The position numbers and the translations under genes are program-made. This document shows positions 26,901-38,550 of a stretch of 64,000 bases of DNA, one piece after another. Under the pieces are notes generated by a model. It saw only the letters and a list, made by a program, of their open reading frames with translations. It was not told the DNA's origin and did no database searches. Each line of letters starts with the position of its first letter. Position 1 is the stretch's first letter. Location of the stretch: positions 39,142,795 through 39,206,794 of the forward strand of contig OY821740.1 of NCBI GenBank assembly GCA_963682055.1, read 5' to 3'. The DNA comes from Primula veris. Taxonomy: Eukaryota; Streptophyta; Magnoliopsida; Ericales; Primulaceae.

Positions 26901-29900
26901 ACATACCTATTTATAAGCACAATAATCAACGAGTTACTGCTTGTTGGGACCCTAAGTTGATCGAGTAACAAACCCAAACTTTGTCTTGCTTCAATCCTTA
27001 AGTCTCCGACATCAAATATAGGATGGCTTCCACGAACCCATGATATATTAAATTCCATTATTCCTACAAATGGACAATAAAGAGTATCGGTTACCATTAC
27101 TCATAGATACTGCTTGGCTGCAGAATGTCAGCTTGCTAGTCATTTTTTTAAGCAAAATGTCATTCGGATGACATATATTTAAGCTGGGCTTATGTTAGTT
27201 TGAGAAGAGCACCAAGTATAGTATATACCACGGGGGAATGTTTGGTTACAGTTCTTTGCAAATAAGCTGGATATTGTTTAAATTGAGAGAAAATCTGGGT
27301 TTCATTCAGTGTAGCCTTTTCAGGTCTCCAAACCAGAAAAGCTCAGTTCTTAAAGTGATTAAAGTATCAAACAAATATTTTTAAAAAAAATAAAAAAATC
27401 AAACAAATGTATTCCAGCTTTTAAAAAAAAAACAGCTTCAAGTCTAGATGAGGTATGAATACCTCTGGAGTCCTGATATGAAGGTGGCTCTGAAGGACCA
27501 CAAGGATCAGGTGTGTATAGAAGAAGAAGTGCTTCAACAAACTTCAGCGCAAGCAACCTTGTCCCATCACTCCTTGGCTTAGTATCATTTTTAGAAAGGA
27601 AATCAAATTTAGCAACAAAAAAAAATCAATCATGAATTAGGGATCATTTTCTTACCTCGAATGCTACAGAGTATACTTCCTCTCTAAACTTTTGCACGCA
27701 AGCCCATGAAGATTCCAGTGAAGTTTCTAAATCACTCGAGTACAACCCCTGTAGATTACAATTTGTAAACAAAGTTTTTACTCAATAACTTTACAGAGGA
27801 AGATATGCATGTGATGAATTTCATGCCAAAGTTGATGGTCAAATTTTGGTCCTTGACTATTCTCTCGAGGGAAATATATAACAAATTTACTACTACGGTA
27901 ATCTCTTATCTTCGGTCAGGTGCCCTCCAGCATGAGGATCAATAGCATTAACACTAGCACTATGATTGGGATAGTTTATTTTCAGGGAATTAAATTTATA
28001 TATTTGTTCAAAACCCGGGTATATAAAGAAAACATATCTGTCATTTGTGACTAACGAAATTATTACTACAATAAAGTTCACGAAATTTCTGCACATTCTT
28101 CTATTTCTACCATCAACATCACCTTCAAACACAAGTCATTACCTAATTAACTAGAGTATACCGAAATCAAAGATATGACAAAATGAAAATTAACAAACTT
28201 TATCTCATTCTCTCTTCCTAATTTTGTCTAAATCTGTAGGCTACTAACTACTTTTGTGCGGACTTCTATGTCTCTTGTCTTCCAATATAAGAAAAGCTCA
28301 AATATGTGTACATCCAAAAAAACACACAAAATCCATACTGTTTCTTATTAAAGTTGGGTTGCTTCTAGAAGTCTGTTATATATATTGTTTCCACTTCTCA
28401 TAATACTGTATATAGGCGGTTTATTTTATATTCAGGCTTGTTTGGTTGCAGCTCACTTTATTGCTGAAGTTTTATGCTGAATAAATCCACATTTTTTCTC
28501 AATTAAACTCATCTAAGCCAGCTCATTTACTTAAAAAAGATGCAGCCATAGAAGCCCAAGGTGATGACTTCATAAGGAAGGTATCAAAATAGTCAGTTTT
28601 TATTTCAATATTTAAAAACAATGAACCAAGCAGTGGGAGGAGCCCGGGCTCTGACCGCGTGCCTGTTGAAGAATGATATTTTTACTTTTAAAGATAAATT
28701 GGTTAAACTAAAGAAAATAAAATATCAATCAATATATGAGAAATTTGAATTTTATAAATACCTGAATTGCAACTTTGACAAGAGTAAAACGAAATAAATC
28801 AATGCCACATTTTATTGCTTGTCGAGCAACAGCTGGAGTCTCATCTTTCAACATGGTTATTAAAACAGGTACAATTTGAGGTGTAAATTCTATATGCTTC
28901 ATTCCAACGTCAGCAAGTATCCTATATTGCAATAAAACTAACATTAATTAATAGTAAGTTCTGCAAGTTTTTCGACTCCTACGCATGATCAAAAACAAAT
29001 CTGGAACTCCACATTAAGAAAGCACTATAAAATGGTAATCTGAAGAAGAGAATGCCAAACATGTACACTATCCTTGAGACCTTAAAAGTTGCAAATGTGG
29101 AGACCCATATATTGGGATGCAATTTTTAAGACGAGGTAGTAAATTATCACTCAGTTAATTGTTTTGGGTCGTTGCATCTTATTCGTTTTTTGCTTAAAAT
29201 GCTAGACTGTATTTGTCAATCAGCTAAACAGTTGAGCTTTTCTGGTTTCTTCCTTGAGAAACTGCAAGCTTTAATAGCGATGTGCCCAGAATAATAACTC
29301 AGAATCCACGAGGAAAATAAAATTAGGGAAAACTATACTTAAGTACACAGTTTGAGACTTTATTATATACTCCTATTCTAAAAAGGAACTAATATCTTAG
29401 GTACGAACGTTGAACGATACTCGACTCTCTTTTCACTTTGTGTTCATAGTTTGGTGTTCCTACATTGATACAAGTACATAGTTTTATTTAAAAACGAAGA
29501 AAAAACATAGACAGCTTTTTATATATTTTTTTATAATTAAGATTGACAGTATGTGCTCAACATTAACTTCCCAAAACAACAGTATTTTCTGCACTTACCG
29601 AATGCATATACATAAACAAATTAACAAAAAACCTCATAAGACCAAAATTTCTCTATAAAATTCAGAAAGGAGAAAAAGTATATCAAAAGCAATTCTAATA
29701 AAAGTTAGCTTTTTAAACGTGTTGCCAAACACTCCAATGATGCCAATCAGGCACTGTTTCAAAAGTCCCCACCTAGGTGCCAGCCCTGGTTTGCGGCCCC
29801 GATTAATACCAGACGCTTTGACATAGGTAAAACCGAGGTCAGACGAGTCAATCCGACCAGAATAGGTGAATCATTGTACTAAAAAATATTGTAAATGCTG

Positions 29901-30467
29901 AGTCCAAAAAATATGTTGATAATCAATCAAGATTTGCATAATCTAGGTTGTTAATTAAATTTACAACATATATATAAAAAATAAACGGAAAGCCCCCCAA
30001 AAATATGTTAAAATATAGTTTTTACGCTTTGGCCTCCCGCATATAGTAACGATTTTTGAGACCTTGCAATCGAGACTTTTGAAACCTATTACGTGTTGCC
30101 AAACATTCCAATAATGCCAATCAGGACTAATAACTGAGGCAGCAAATAATAATTCAGTTAAAATAGTATTTCTGCTTAATAAAAACACACACACATACAC
30201 ATATATATATAAAAATAGATAAAAAAAAAAGGTAAATAGGAATTATGCGTACTGTGCTATGAATTTACGAAGGGGACCGAATCGGTGCGAGTGAAGGCGA
30301 ATAAAGAGAGGCACGAGCTCCGATAACACCGAAACAGTGACGTCATCTCTATCCAACTGGGTTTTAAATTGTTTTCTTAAACTATTCAGCTTTGAATTTA
30401 TCGTGTGGTCGTCCATATTGGATAATCGACCCACTTTCTCTCTCCAAACTCTTGTTATTCCCACCAT
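14908..30467 (-). CDS. Symplekin/Pta1-like mRNA 3'-end processing scaffold, 27 exons
   Basis: Symplekin is the nuclear scaffold that joins CPSF and CstF in pre-mRNA cleavage and polyadenylation. Exons: 30467-30253, 28921-28762, 27748-27656, 27577-27463, 27063-26907, 26386-26212, 25265-25146, 24707-24198, 23640-23086, 22440-22372, 22132-22016, 21921-21712, 20681-20634, 20545-20411, 19898-19761, 19660-19598, 19518-19411, 19327-19244, 19135-19088, 18055-17981, 16992-16897, 16814-16734, 16648-16577, 16220-16176, 16094-16011, 15251-15148, 15052-14908. They join without a stop into 1273 aa. The N-terminal HEAT-repeat domain is about 1-340; exons 8-9 (346-700) are Ser/Glu-rich linker; the symplekin C-terminal domain is about 1080-1240, with CNICFEQRQ and [13 protein letters not shown]. 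It resembles plant symplekins such as ESP4, with a shorter N-terminus. Start could also be Met at 30416. Intron 21 has a GC donor. Intron 6 holds a 151-bp duplication, intron 8 a MITE. Confidence 0.93.
16734..16992 (-). other. GC-AG intron 21 of the symplekin gene
   Basis: Exon 21 ends at 16897 with AAAAAG followed by gcatgt; exon 22 starts at 16814 after acag. The join gives PLKK then [13 protein letters not shown], the expected conserved symplekin sequence, and no GT donor nearby restores the frame. GC donors are about one percent of plant introns. Confidence 0.85.
18706..18724. repeat. GC-rich hairpin in symplekin intron 19
   Basis: gcaggcc and ggcctgc form a 7-bp stem around a five-base loop, in a local GC-rich patch unlike the surrounding AT-rich intron. 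Confidence 0.6.
18847..18957. mobile_element. Small foldback MITE in symplekin intron 19
   Basis: Inverted ends: aagggacacag at left and ttgtgtccctt at right, with the match continuing inward over cacaaaactaa. About 111 bp long. No clear target duplication. Confidence 0.65.
21170..21235. repeat. Compound microsatellite AT/GATA/TTA in symplekin intron 12
   Basis: AT repeats, then gata units, then more AT and tta units. Confidence 0.85.
23700..24094. mobile_element. Inverted-repeat MITE filling symplekin intron 8
   Basis: The left arm from about 23702 (caattgcacttttgtacacc) pairs imperfectly with the right arm ending near 24094 over roughly 85 bp; cacaatttag/ataccaacc and ttggtgtataaattgtg are matched internal blocks. 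It takes up about 395 of the 557 bp of the intron. Confidence 0.7.
25638..25939. repeat. Perfect 151-bp tandem duplication in symplekin intron 6
   Basis: 25638-25788 and 25789-25939 are identical base for base. No coding sequence or splice site is inside. Confidence 0.93.
25962..26164. mobile_element. hAT-like MITE copy in symplekin intron 6
   Basis: Left end cttgtttagtttcagttttt and right end aaaagctgcaaacaagcc are imperfect inverted repeats, with the AAGCTT/AGCTGG-rich interior seen in the copy at 48956-49128. Confidence 0.6.
28435..28556. mobile_element. hAT-like MITE copy in symplekin intron 2
   Basis: Starts gcttgtttggttgcagct and ends with the decayed inverse gatgcagccatagaagcc. Same family as 48956-49128; lies between symplekin exons 2 and 3. 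A further degenerate copy starts at 27237 (ggaatgtttggttacag) in intron 4. Confidence 0.55.
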
Positions 30468-31748
30468 CTTTATAAGTATATATATATATATTTGTTTTGG
30501 TATGTGTGTGTGGAGAAACCCTAGTTATGTAGAGAGAGAGAATCTCTTTGGTGTCGCCATGGATGTGAGGAGAGAGATTGAAGACGCCGTTAGGGTTTGT
30601 TTGGTTTGTGTTTTTAGGGGCAAATAAGCCTGGTTTTTAAAGGTTGAGGAAAATATGGTACCGCCAACCTCACGACTACTTTTTCTTTTTTTGTTAATAC
30701 CGTACAATTTTTTAAAAAAAATTTGTCGTATCGTCGTACGTATACCATGTAACCTTGTCGCGAGTCGAACGTCAGCTCTGTTCATATTCTTTCGTTAACT
30801 CATAAAGTTTGTTCATGTTCGTTATAACAAAACAATTGACGAATGGACCACAATTTGTTCACGAACCATTCGCAAAAGTTTTAGACTTTATTAGTATCTA
30901 AACGATGCTAATTCTTTGCAAACATGCTTCGGATGCCTAGATTTTTCACATAATGTGAGTTAGTTTCAATATTTTGTATCATGTAAAAGTCATGTCATAA
31001 TTTATTATTTATCTATAATTATCATAGTCAATAATATTGACAAATATGACTTGTTTTTTGAACTTTTAACGAACGAGCTGTTAAGAAAAATAATGATGTT
31101 GTGTTCATGTTCAATTTGTGTATATAACGAGTGACCACAAACCGAATGTTAATGAATCGAACACGCTATATTAATGAATGATCACTTACTTAATAGTTGG
31201 CTTTGGATCGACTTCAATTGACCGACTATCAATTTGGCAGCAGGATAGATTACAAAAATGAAAAACCATATGATCATCCGTCACTCTAATTTCCCCAAAA
31301 AAATTGTAAATTAAACAAAGGGAACCATCATTATTCCATTCGAAGGATCAAGGAAGTGTAAAACAATAAATTAATATGCATGCATACAATTTTACCTCCT
31401 AAAATAGTCATATTTTAATAACATTAAATCTTAAATATTAAGTTGTAACCTTTTATGTCACAACGTAACTTGAATTATGATAGATATGAACCTTATAATA
31501 TGAAGCTTCCGAGAAATTGCACACTTATAGAGTTTACCAAAATAGAGAAATTTCCTGGAATTTGCGCAAAATATATACGGCTAAATGCATATGTTTATAT
31601 CAATACTATAAATAAGTACCAGCATGCACCACATCATATACAGTGCCAAAATACCATATCTCAGTTATCACAAGCCACATGCATTTCTCTTGTCATTGTA
31701 TCACGTAAAATTTAACTGAAAAAAAGAAAACAGAAAGAAAAAAAAGCC
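30468..31748. other. Divergent intergenic region between symplekin and CAX
   Basis: The two start codons face away from each other across about 1.3 kb, so both promoters must be here. The AT microsatellite at 30476-30490 is in the symplekin leader. The rest is AT-rich unique sequence with a probable CAX TATA box at its right end. No gene seen. Confidence 0.65.
31607..31614 (+). promoter_or_regulatory. Putative TATA box of the CAX gene
   Basis: A canonical plant TATAAATA lies 135 bp upstream of the CAX start codon. Confidence 0.5.
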
Positions 31749-34700
31749 ATGGCCTCAGCAGAACAAGCATCTTTAATGGAAAATGGAAACATTAAGCGGA
31801 TGAGCAGGGAACATAGACATGGCAGGAGTGCACACAACATGTCGTCCTCTTCATTGCGTAAAAAGTCCGATATGGCCCTCGTGTCCAAGGTCCCTTGTAG
31901 GCATCTTCGCCCGATTTTAGCTAATCTTCAAGAGGTTATTTTGGGGACTAAACTTTCTGTTCTGTTTCCTGCCATTCCTTTAGCCATTGTCGCGCAGTGG
32001 TACGGATTTGGAAGAGTAAGATTTCTTTCTTTACCTTTCTGTCTGCATAAGGTTTTAATTTATTTGTTAAGTCCGAAAGTATGTACTAAACAGTCATTTT
32101 CTTCTTTATCTACATCGCTGTCTTTCTCATGAATAACACGAGCCAAGAAGGAAAGTTTGTAAAAAATAGTGTGTTAAAAATAGAGTTGACGAAGCAAAAG
32201 TTCGGTTACAAATTTTATTTATAGATTCATTTTTATGCATAACATGCATTCATATAGTTGTACATGGAGACCATTACTTATGCATGTGCCATTCTATCGA
32301 CTTCTCCTGGTGTATAAGAACCCCAGACATGGAGGAAATATTTTAAGAAGTTAAATATTTAGACAAAATTGCCAGGTTGGTTTTTTATGATCTTTATTCC
32401 TTATATATATATTCTACTGAGAAAGTTGTTAAGTTCGGATAGCTATTTACTACAAAGTTATGTATGGTATAAATTAAATTAATTTCATTAAACTTCGTTA
32501 CTTTACGATTTGATTTATTTTAGAAAGAATAATTTGGACAGTTTGTAAGTGGCATTAAAAGCATCATGCACCATTTTGACAAAATTCAGGTTTTCATAAA
32601 GAAAAAAATAGTCCTTCAATTGTTTCCATTTCCATACTGAACCAAATGAATACTATGTAATTTGTATATTCCTGGATAACAGCCATGGGTTTTTGCTTTG
32701 AGCATGCTCGGACTCATCCCGTTGGCAGAGCGGGTCAGCTTCCTTACAGAGTGAGAACTTCCACAACTAACGCGCTCCGAATTTGTTCTTTTTATCAATA
32801 TACAGAATTCTTAATAATATTTCTCACTATTTTGTTCTCCTTTTCTTATTGATGATAGACAAATTGCGTACTTCACTGGTCCTACAGGTAAATTATCTGA
32901 ACTAGTTTTTCGTCTTAGGCATGTAATTTATGTTCTCGTAAACCATTTACAAGTTCATACAAGTTTTCTTAGTGACAGAAATAGTCGAAGCAGTACAAAG
33001 TTTGGTGTCTTATGTTTTGGCTGAAGAATACAATGCACAAAACTTTCTTGTGAACCAATCTCGTGATCATTGAGTAATTTGTTTACCATATTTGTTGAAT
33101 AAATTATTGTATAAAGCATATAACTTATTTAGTGTTCTTCACTTCTTTACGTTTTACTGTAATATCTTCTGCACAACTTAGTTTTGCATGTATTCACGGT
33201 TTCATCTTTTCTTATTAATCTACCTAACACGCTTATAAAAAATTCCGCCGGCTATCTACATTACGATGAGTATATATTAAGATGAAGTTGTTAAAAACTT
33301 GATAATGTAATTGGGTATGCAGTTGGTGGACTTTTAAATGCGACGTGTGGAAATGCGACGGAGTTGATAATAGCAATATTTGCTCTCACACAGCATAAAA
33401 TCGACGTTGTCAAATACTCACTATTAGGCTCTATCCTCTCTAATCTTCTTTTGGTTCTCGGCACTTCTCTCTTTTGCGGTGGCATCGCAAACTTAAACAA
33501 AGAACAAACATTCGATAGGGTAAGTCCATATAATCACTAATTTATTTTTCCTTCACTGTTTGTTTTGGTACCCACAAAATCTCTGTCGGACCCACTGTCA
33601 CCTACTGAATAAAAATGTTGATTAAAGCTCAAGAAGAATGGTAAAAATGAAAATTGTTTTAATTTTACTTTATTGTCAAAATTACAGAAACAAGCGGATG
33701 TAAACTCGCTTCTTTTGTTGCTGGGGCTGCTATGCCACATGCTTCCGTTAATGTTCAAGTATGCGGGGAATTTTGATGTTTCGACGACAAAATCAGCACT
33801 TGATTTATCGAGGATTAGTAGCATTATAATGCTCAGTGTGTACTGTGTTTACCTTGTTTTTCAACTTTGGACTCATCGGCAACTATTTGAGGCACAAGAG
33901 GTAGATTCTCCTTACTTTTTCTCGAATATATAATAAGTTTTTGCTTAACATTTTAAACTTCAAGTTGAGACTCGAGAGGGTGTAGAAGCACCACTTGGCA
34001 GAAATCCGAGTATAAAAATATCATGAACTCGAAACTCATCCTTACCCAATCAAAAAGGCTAAAACAAGACTAGTAATTAACATTTGCCGAACAAGTTAAT
34101 AACCTTTTAGATGAAATGTGGTACACCACTTGCACTTATAAACCTTAAAAAGTATTCTGAAAGACGATATATCTGATATATCAAAATGGTCCTTATGTGG
34201 AAATAAGCAGGAAGGAGAGGATGACGATGATGTGGCCGAAGAAGTACCGGTGATCGGATTCTGGAGTGGATTTGCTTGGCTTGTAGGCATGACTGTGGTC
34301 ATAGCTGTGTTGTCTGAATATATTGTTGGGACCATTGAGGTAGCTTATTATCTACATTGTACATCTAGAATGTTAAATTCTCTAAAATTTAGGATTTCTC
34401 TTAACATGAACCTCATAATTTTTTTTCTTCTCGCCATTGATCCAATTCTAACCATTAAATCTGTAACCGCAATTTCATACAACGCATTCATCTAGTAAAC
34501 AGTTGAAATTCAGTTTATAATTGGTTCTAGAACTTTTAGTCACTTGAAAAAAGAAAAAAAATGTTTCAGAAAGCTATTTTAAGTTCTGACATTCATACAA
34601 GTACACCCAAGACGACTAATGTTGCATTTTTAAGATGGATTTTACAATCATAGCATACTTTTAATGAATCTATTAAGCTGATCTACATAAAATACAACTG

Positions 34701-35614
34701 ACTTAACAGGACGCATCGGCATCTTGGGGGATTTCTGTTAGCTTCATCAGCATTATTTTGCTGCCCATTGTTGGAAATGCAGCGGAACATGCTGGAGCTG
34801 TCATATTTGCTTTCAAAAACAAACTGGTCAGTACTCTGTAATATAATCCACAACGCTAATTTACAAATGTTAAAAATACTACATTCTTCATTTTTTTTTG
34901 AAATCTTAATTAGCTTTAATTTTTGGTGCTCGCATTGCAGGATATAACACTCGGAGTTGCTCTGGGATCTGCAACCCAAATAGCTTTGTTTGTGGTGAGA
35001 ATCAAAACTCAAAAATGAACAATAACCGTTGAAATACTTGAAAAGGATTATAACAAATTTGGTTACCTAAACAAAATTTAGGTACCATTGACCGTGGTTT
35101 CAGCTTGGATTATTGGTATCAAGATGGATCTTGACTTCAATCTCCTTGAGACAAGTTCTCTCGCTCTATCTATCATAGTCACAGCCTTCACTTTGCAGGT
35201 TTATAGTGATTTTATCATAAAAGCATCGAACAAACAGTGTAAAATATATACTAGGTTTTTTTTTCTTTTTTCTTTTTATAATCTATACTAGTTCTTTTAT
35301 TGATGCTAGCTTTAGCTATAATAATCCCGAAATTACATTCTGTAGGATGGAACTTCTCACTACATGAAAGGGTTGATTCTTCTCCTTTGCTACGTTATTA
35401 TCGGTGCTTGTTTTTTCGTCGCTCCCAAGCCTCTTGGTAGTAAGTACTTAAATGTTATTATATATTAGTTTTTCTCAAGCACACTCACACATATGCACGT
35501 TAAGTGAGGTTCACCTACTCGCGTTTATAACTGTATTGTTCTCTTTGTCTAGACCTAGGAAAGGCGATCAACTTGGGAGGTCTCTCAACAAATGTAGGAA
35601 GCTCTACAGCTTAA
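31749..35614 (+). CDS. CAX: Vacuolar cation/proton exchanger, CAX1/CAX3 type
   Basis: Tonoplast antiporter that loads Ca2+ (and often Mn2+ or other divalents) into the vacuole in exchange for protons. Exons: 31749-32015, 32683-32750, 32859-32887, 33323-33519, 33688-33900, 34211-34339, 34710-34826, 34941-34994, 35082-35198, 35346-35439, 35553-35614; all GT-AG, total 448 aa, the usual size. The N-terminal cytosolic tail (1 to about 60) contains the [13 protein letters not shown] stretch seen in type I plant CAX proteins, where this tail is autoinhibitory. The two ion-binding alpha repeats are visible: [13 protein letters not shown] with Glu135, and [14 protein letters not shown] with Glu327. 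An acidic loop, [11 protein letters not shown] (259-269), separates the halves. Hydrophobic segments fit eleven membrane helices. The ATG context (gccatgg) is good. Exon 3 is only 29 nt. Confidence 0.96.
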
Positions 35615-37920
35615 TAGCGAGTAAGTCGACTGTTACTAACTAGCTGTACATTTAAGTACAAAAGTTAAGCCTCACCATCACATACTTTTATTTTTGGCAA
35701 ATACTCGGTATCGTGAACATTTAAGTTTCGTATAAACAGTATAATTTTAAACAAACTATCTGCAATAATGATTTAAGTTTTATCGTACTGGTTTTACTTT
35801 CAACGATCTAAGTTTAGTCCAAATTCATATTATTAGTAGAATTGAAAGAAGTAAAAGTCGCTTAGAATTTGACTTTCTCTGAAGTGAACATCTGCGATAT
35901 TCTTACCTACAGCACTGTCCATTATCAGGTCTTACCTTCCAATTGTGTATCCACTAGTCATACTTTTGTCATTTCAATTATGAAAGAAAAATACTCAAAC
36001 ACATGAGTGTGGTTATTGCAACATAATTAGAAAAGCTAGAGGTTGAGGTTTAGATTGAGAAGGATGAACAAGTTAACTAGACTATGAGATTGGTACTTAT
36101 AAGCACTCCTATGACGTAAGATAAGACTTTTTGGTTATTACGTTAACCATAGTACAAAACTTGTTGTTAAGTAATTTCGTCGGAAGTTGCTTATTCATTT
36201 GTCTGCTAGTACCCCCTCTAAACCGAAAGGAGTTTGCTTAACAATACCTATTATTAGTTCATACTTGCTTTTTATGAATTATACATCGTCAGAGTTTTGT
36301 TCATATGTATATGTTATTGGTCCTTGGGCATGCTTCCTTCCTTTCAGTTACAGTGTTGAGCAAGGTTTAATATGCTATAAGTTTCCGAAATGCAGATTTT
36401 GGGTGTCTTGGTATTATTGTTATCAAGTGAAGATGTTTTTTCGTGGACGGGATATTCGATACATTTTTATTCCTTTGATTGTGGATTTTCTTCATCCCCC
36501 AAACATCACTTCGTTTACGATGTTTATTTTATGTCATTCTCTGTACTTGCTCCCTATCTTTGTAAAACTACCCTGCTAGATATTGTTGTAAAACCTTCCA
36601 TAGTTTTGCAAGTGTTTATGTTTGTTACATCACTAATAAGTGTTTATGTCTGCATATATTTTTTTTACACTTATTAGTTTTTACACTTATTGGTACTTGT
36701 CTGCATAAATCTAGAATTGTCTGCTTTTGAATTATGCTCTTAAAAGAACGACTCTGCTTTTGAAACTACGAGTCTCAACCTAGATTTATAATTACTTGTC
36801 TGCATACAGACGCTACCATAGTAAGCCGACAATATTATACAACAAATGTATCAAGTCTCATGAATTGCAATTGACAAATTAATGCAAAACCATCTCCTGT
36901 GTCTCAATTTCTATTAATGAAAAAAGTTAATAACCAAAATGGTATCCAGAGCTATTGAAGCATTAAACCATTAAGATTACAGATTTACGTAATGGATTCT
37001 AGATTTTTTGGTTTCTCATCAAGTGTTAAAAAGAACCAGAGACTAAATTAAGTTTTTTTAGACAAAAAGTCATAGTACGATTGATTAGAACGGGCGAAGG
37101 TACCGAGGATGTAATTTGCAAATAGATCAATAGAATTATAATAGTAATACAAAGACTTAAGCCACATACATAATTAGTTTAGTGACTACACATCTTTTAC
37201 CCTCTATTTTTTATCTATTTTTGTGCTTCCTGCTTATTTTCACTCAAATTTTAAATTTTCACAACTTATACCGTAACTTTATAAACTTTTATATTATATT
37301 GTATTCAAATTTTAAAATATTTGAACATAATATTGTTTTAGACAATTTTTTTAATATTCAATGTTTAATTTACACTAATTTATACATTTATTCCAAAATA
37401 AATTTTGTGTGGATTTTCTTTTAAAAATAATTATTGGAATGTATTGATATATTTATTATAGTAATTGTATAATTTTTTTAAAGTTTTTTAGAATTTTTTT
37501 TTGATAAAATAAGTCAGAGACACGAAAATGGATAGATAAATGGGTAAAAGATTTGTAGTCATAATTATTCCGAGATCACATCTATATTAAAGAAAACCGT
37601 TGGGTGTTTGAGTGCTGCTTTCAAATAGGCTAGTCATTGGACTAATATTATGTTTTTAGTAACTAAATTTATCAAAAATATAACTAATAATTACTAACAT
37701 TTTAAAAAGTTAAGTAACAAAAAAGTATATCAAGTCAAAAACAAAAACAAAAAACTACAAAATTATATAGTCTTTTAAAATACTCGTTCTCATGACTTCA
37801 TAGCCACACATCTGTCGGGACACATAATTAATAATAATAAATGTGTAGACATAAAAACATGACTATTAACTATTAAGAGTATACTATACAAAATTTTCAA
37901 AAGACCAAAGATTAAAGAAG

Positions 37921-38445
37921 ATTAGTGTCACATTCTTCATTAAATAAGTATAATTGAAATTTGAGTACATAACTGCCGTATTTTACTAATTTAGCTTAAC
38001 TTTCTTATTTCTCATTAAACAATCCCACCAACCACTTTAAAAGTCAATATACCCCAAGTTCAACCTAAAAAATAAATAAAAAATCAACTTCTTCCCCCAC
38101 ATACTTAAATATGGGATCTATAGATAGACGTAGTGACACCTACTTCATTGAATAAGTAATTGAAATTTGACTACTGTTTAATCTTTATGAAATTACGTGT
38201 AATTTTGATCGGTCAAAAACTTGTATCAAAATTGTCGGAATTAAATTTTTCAAAAATTGATCATATAGTTCAAATGTTAAGTTTTATGATTAGATTTAAA
38301 AAAAAATCATTTCGATAATTTTAATATAAATTATAAACCGATCAAAATTAGACTCTAAAACAGCTTCACCAACCACTTTTAAAAGTCTATATCTCCTACT
38401 AATTCCCAACCCAAAAAGGCAAAAACAAAAACAAAAACTCAATCT
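37921..38445. repeat. Diverged duplication in the carrier promoter
   Basis: Two similar segments occur in the same order. One has caccaaccactttaaaag at about 38026, the other caccaaccacttttaaaag at about 38367. Each is preceded by ttcatt(a/g)aataagta and attgaaatttga, near 37937 and 38143. The two blocks differ by substitutions and indels. Confidence 0.6.
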
Positions 38446-38450
38446 CCCCC

Positions 38451-38483
38451 TCTCTCTCTCTCTCTCTCTCTATCTATCTCTCA
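38451..38483. repeat. CT microsatellite in the carrier leader
   Basis: (TC)n then (TATC)n about 70 bp upstream of the carrier ATG. CT-rich leaders are common in plant genes for chloroplast proteins. Confidence 0.85.
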
Positions 38484-38550
38484 CATCTAAGTGAAACTCC
38501 GGCCAAAACACCGCAATAATAATATCTCACTCTCATACTTTAAAATAACA

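Larger units (their letters stand above)
35615..38550. other. Intergenic, CAX downstream and carrier upstream
   Basis: No supported gene. The open frames at 36187-36677 overlap each other in two frames, have low-complexity hydrophobic translations and match no family I know. The right third contains a diverged direct duplication (about 37921-38095 and 38128-38445), and a CT microsatellite (38451-38483) is in the probable leader of the carrier gene. Confidence 0.6.

Noticed and set aside
36187..36677. Two overlapping open frames of 130 and 95 residues downstream of CAX
   Set aside because: They overlap in different frames, are Phe/Ser/Tyr-rich as expected of AT-rich DNA, and match no family I know.
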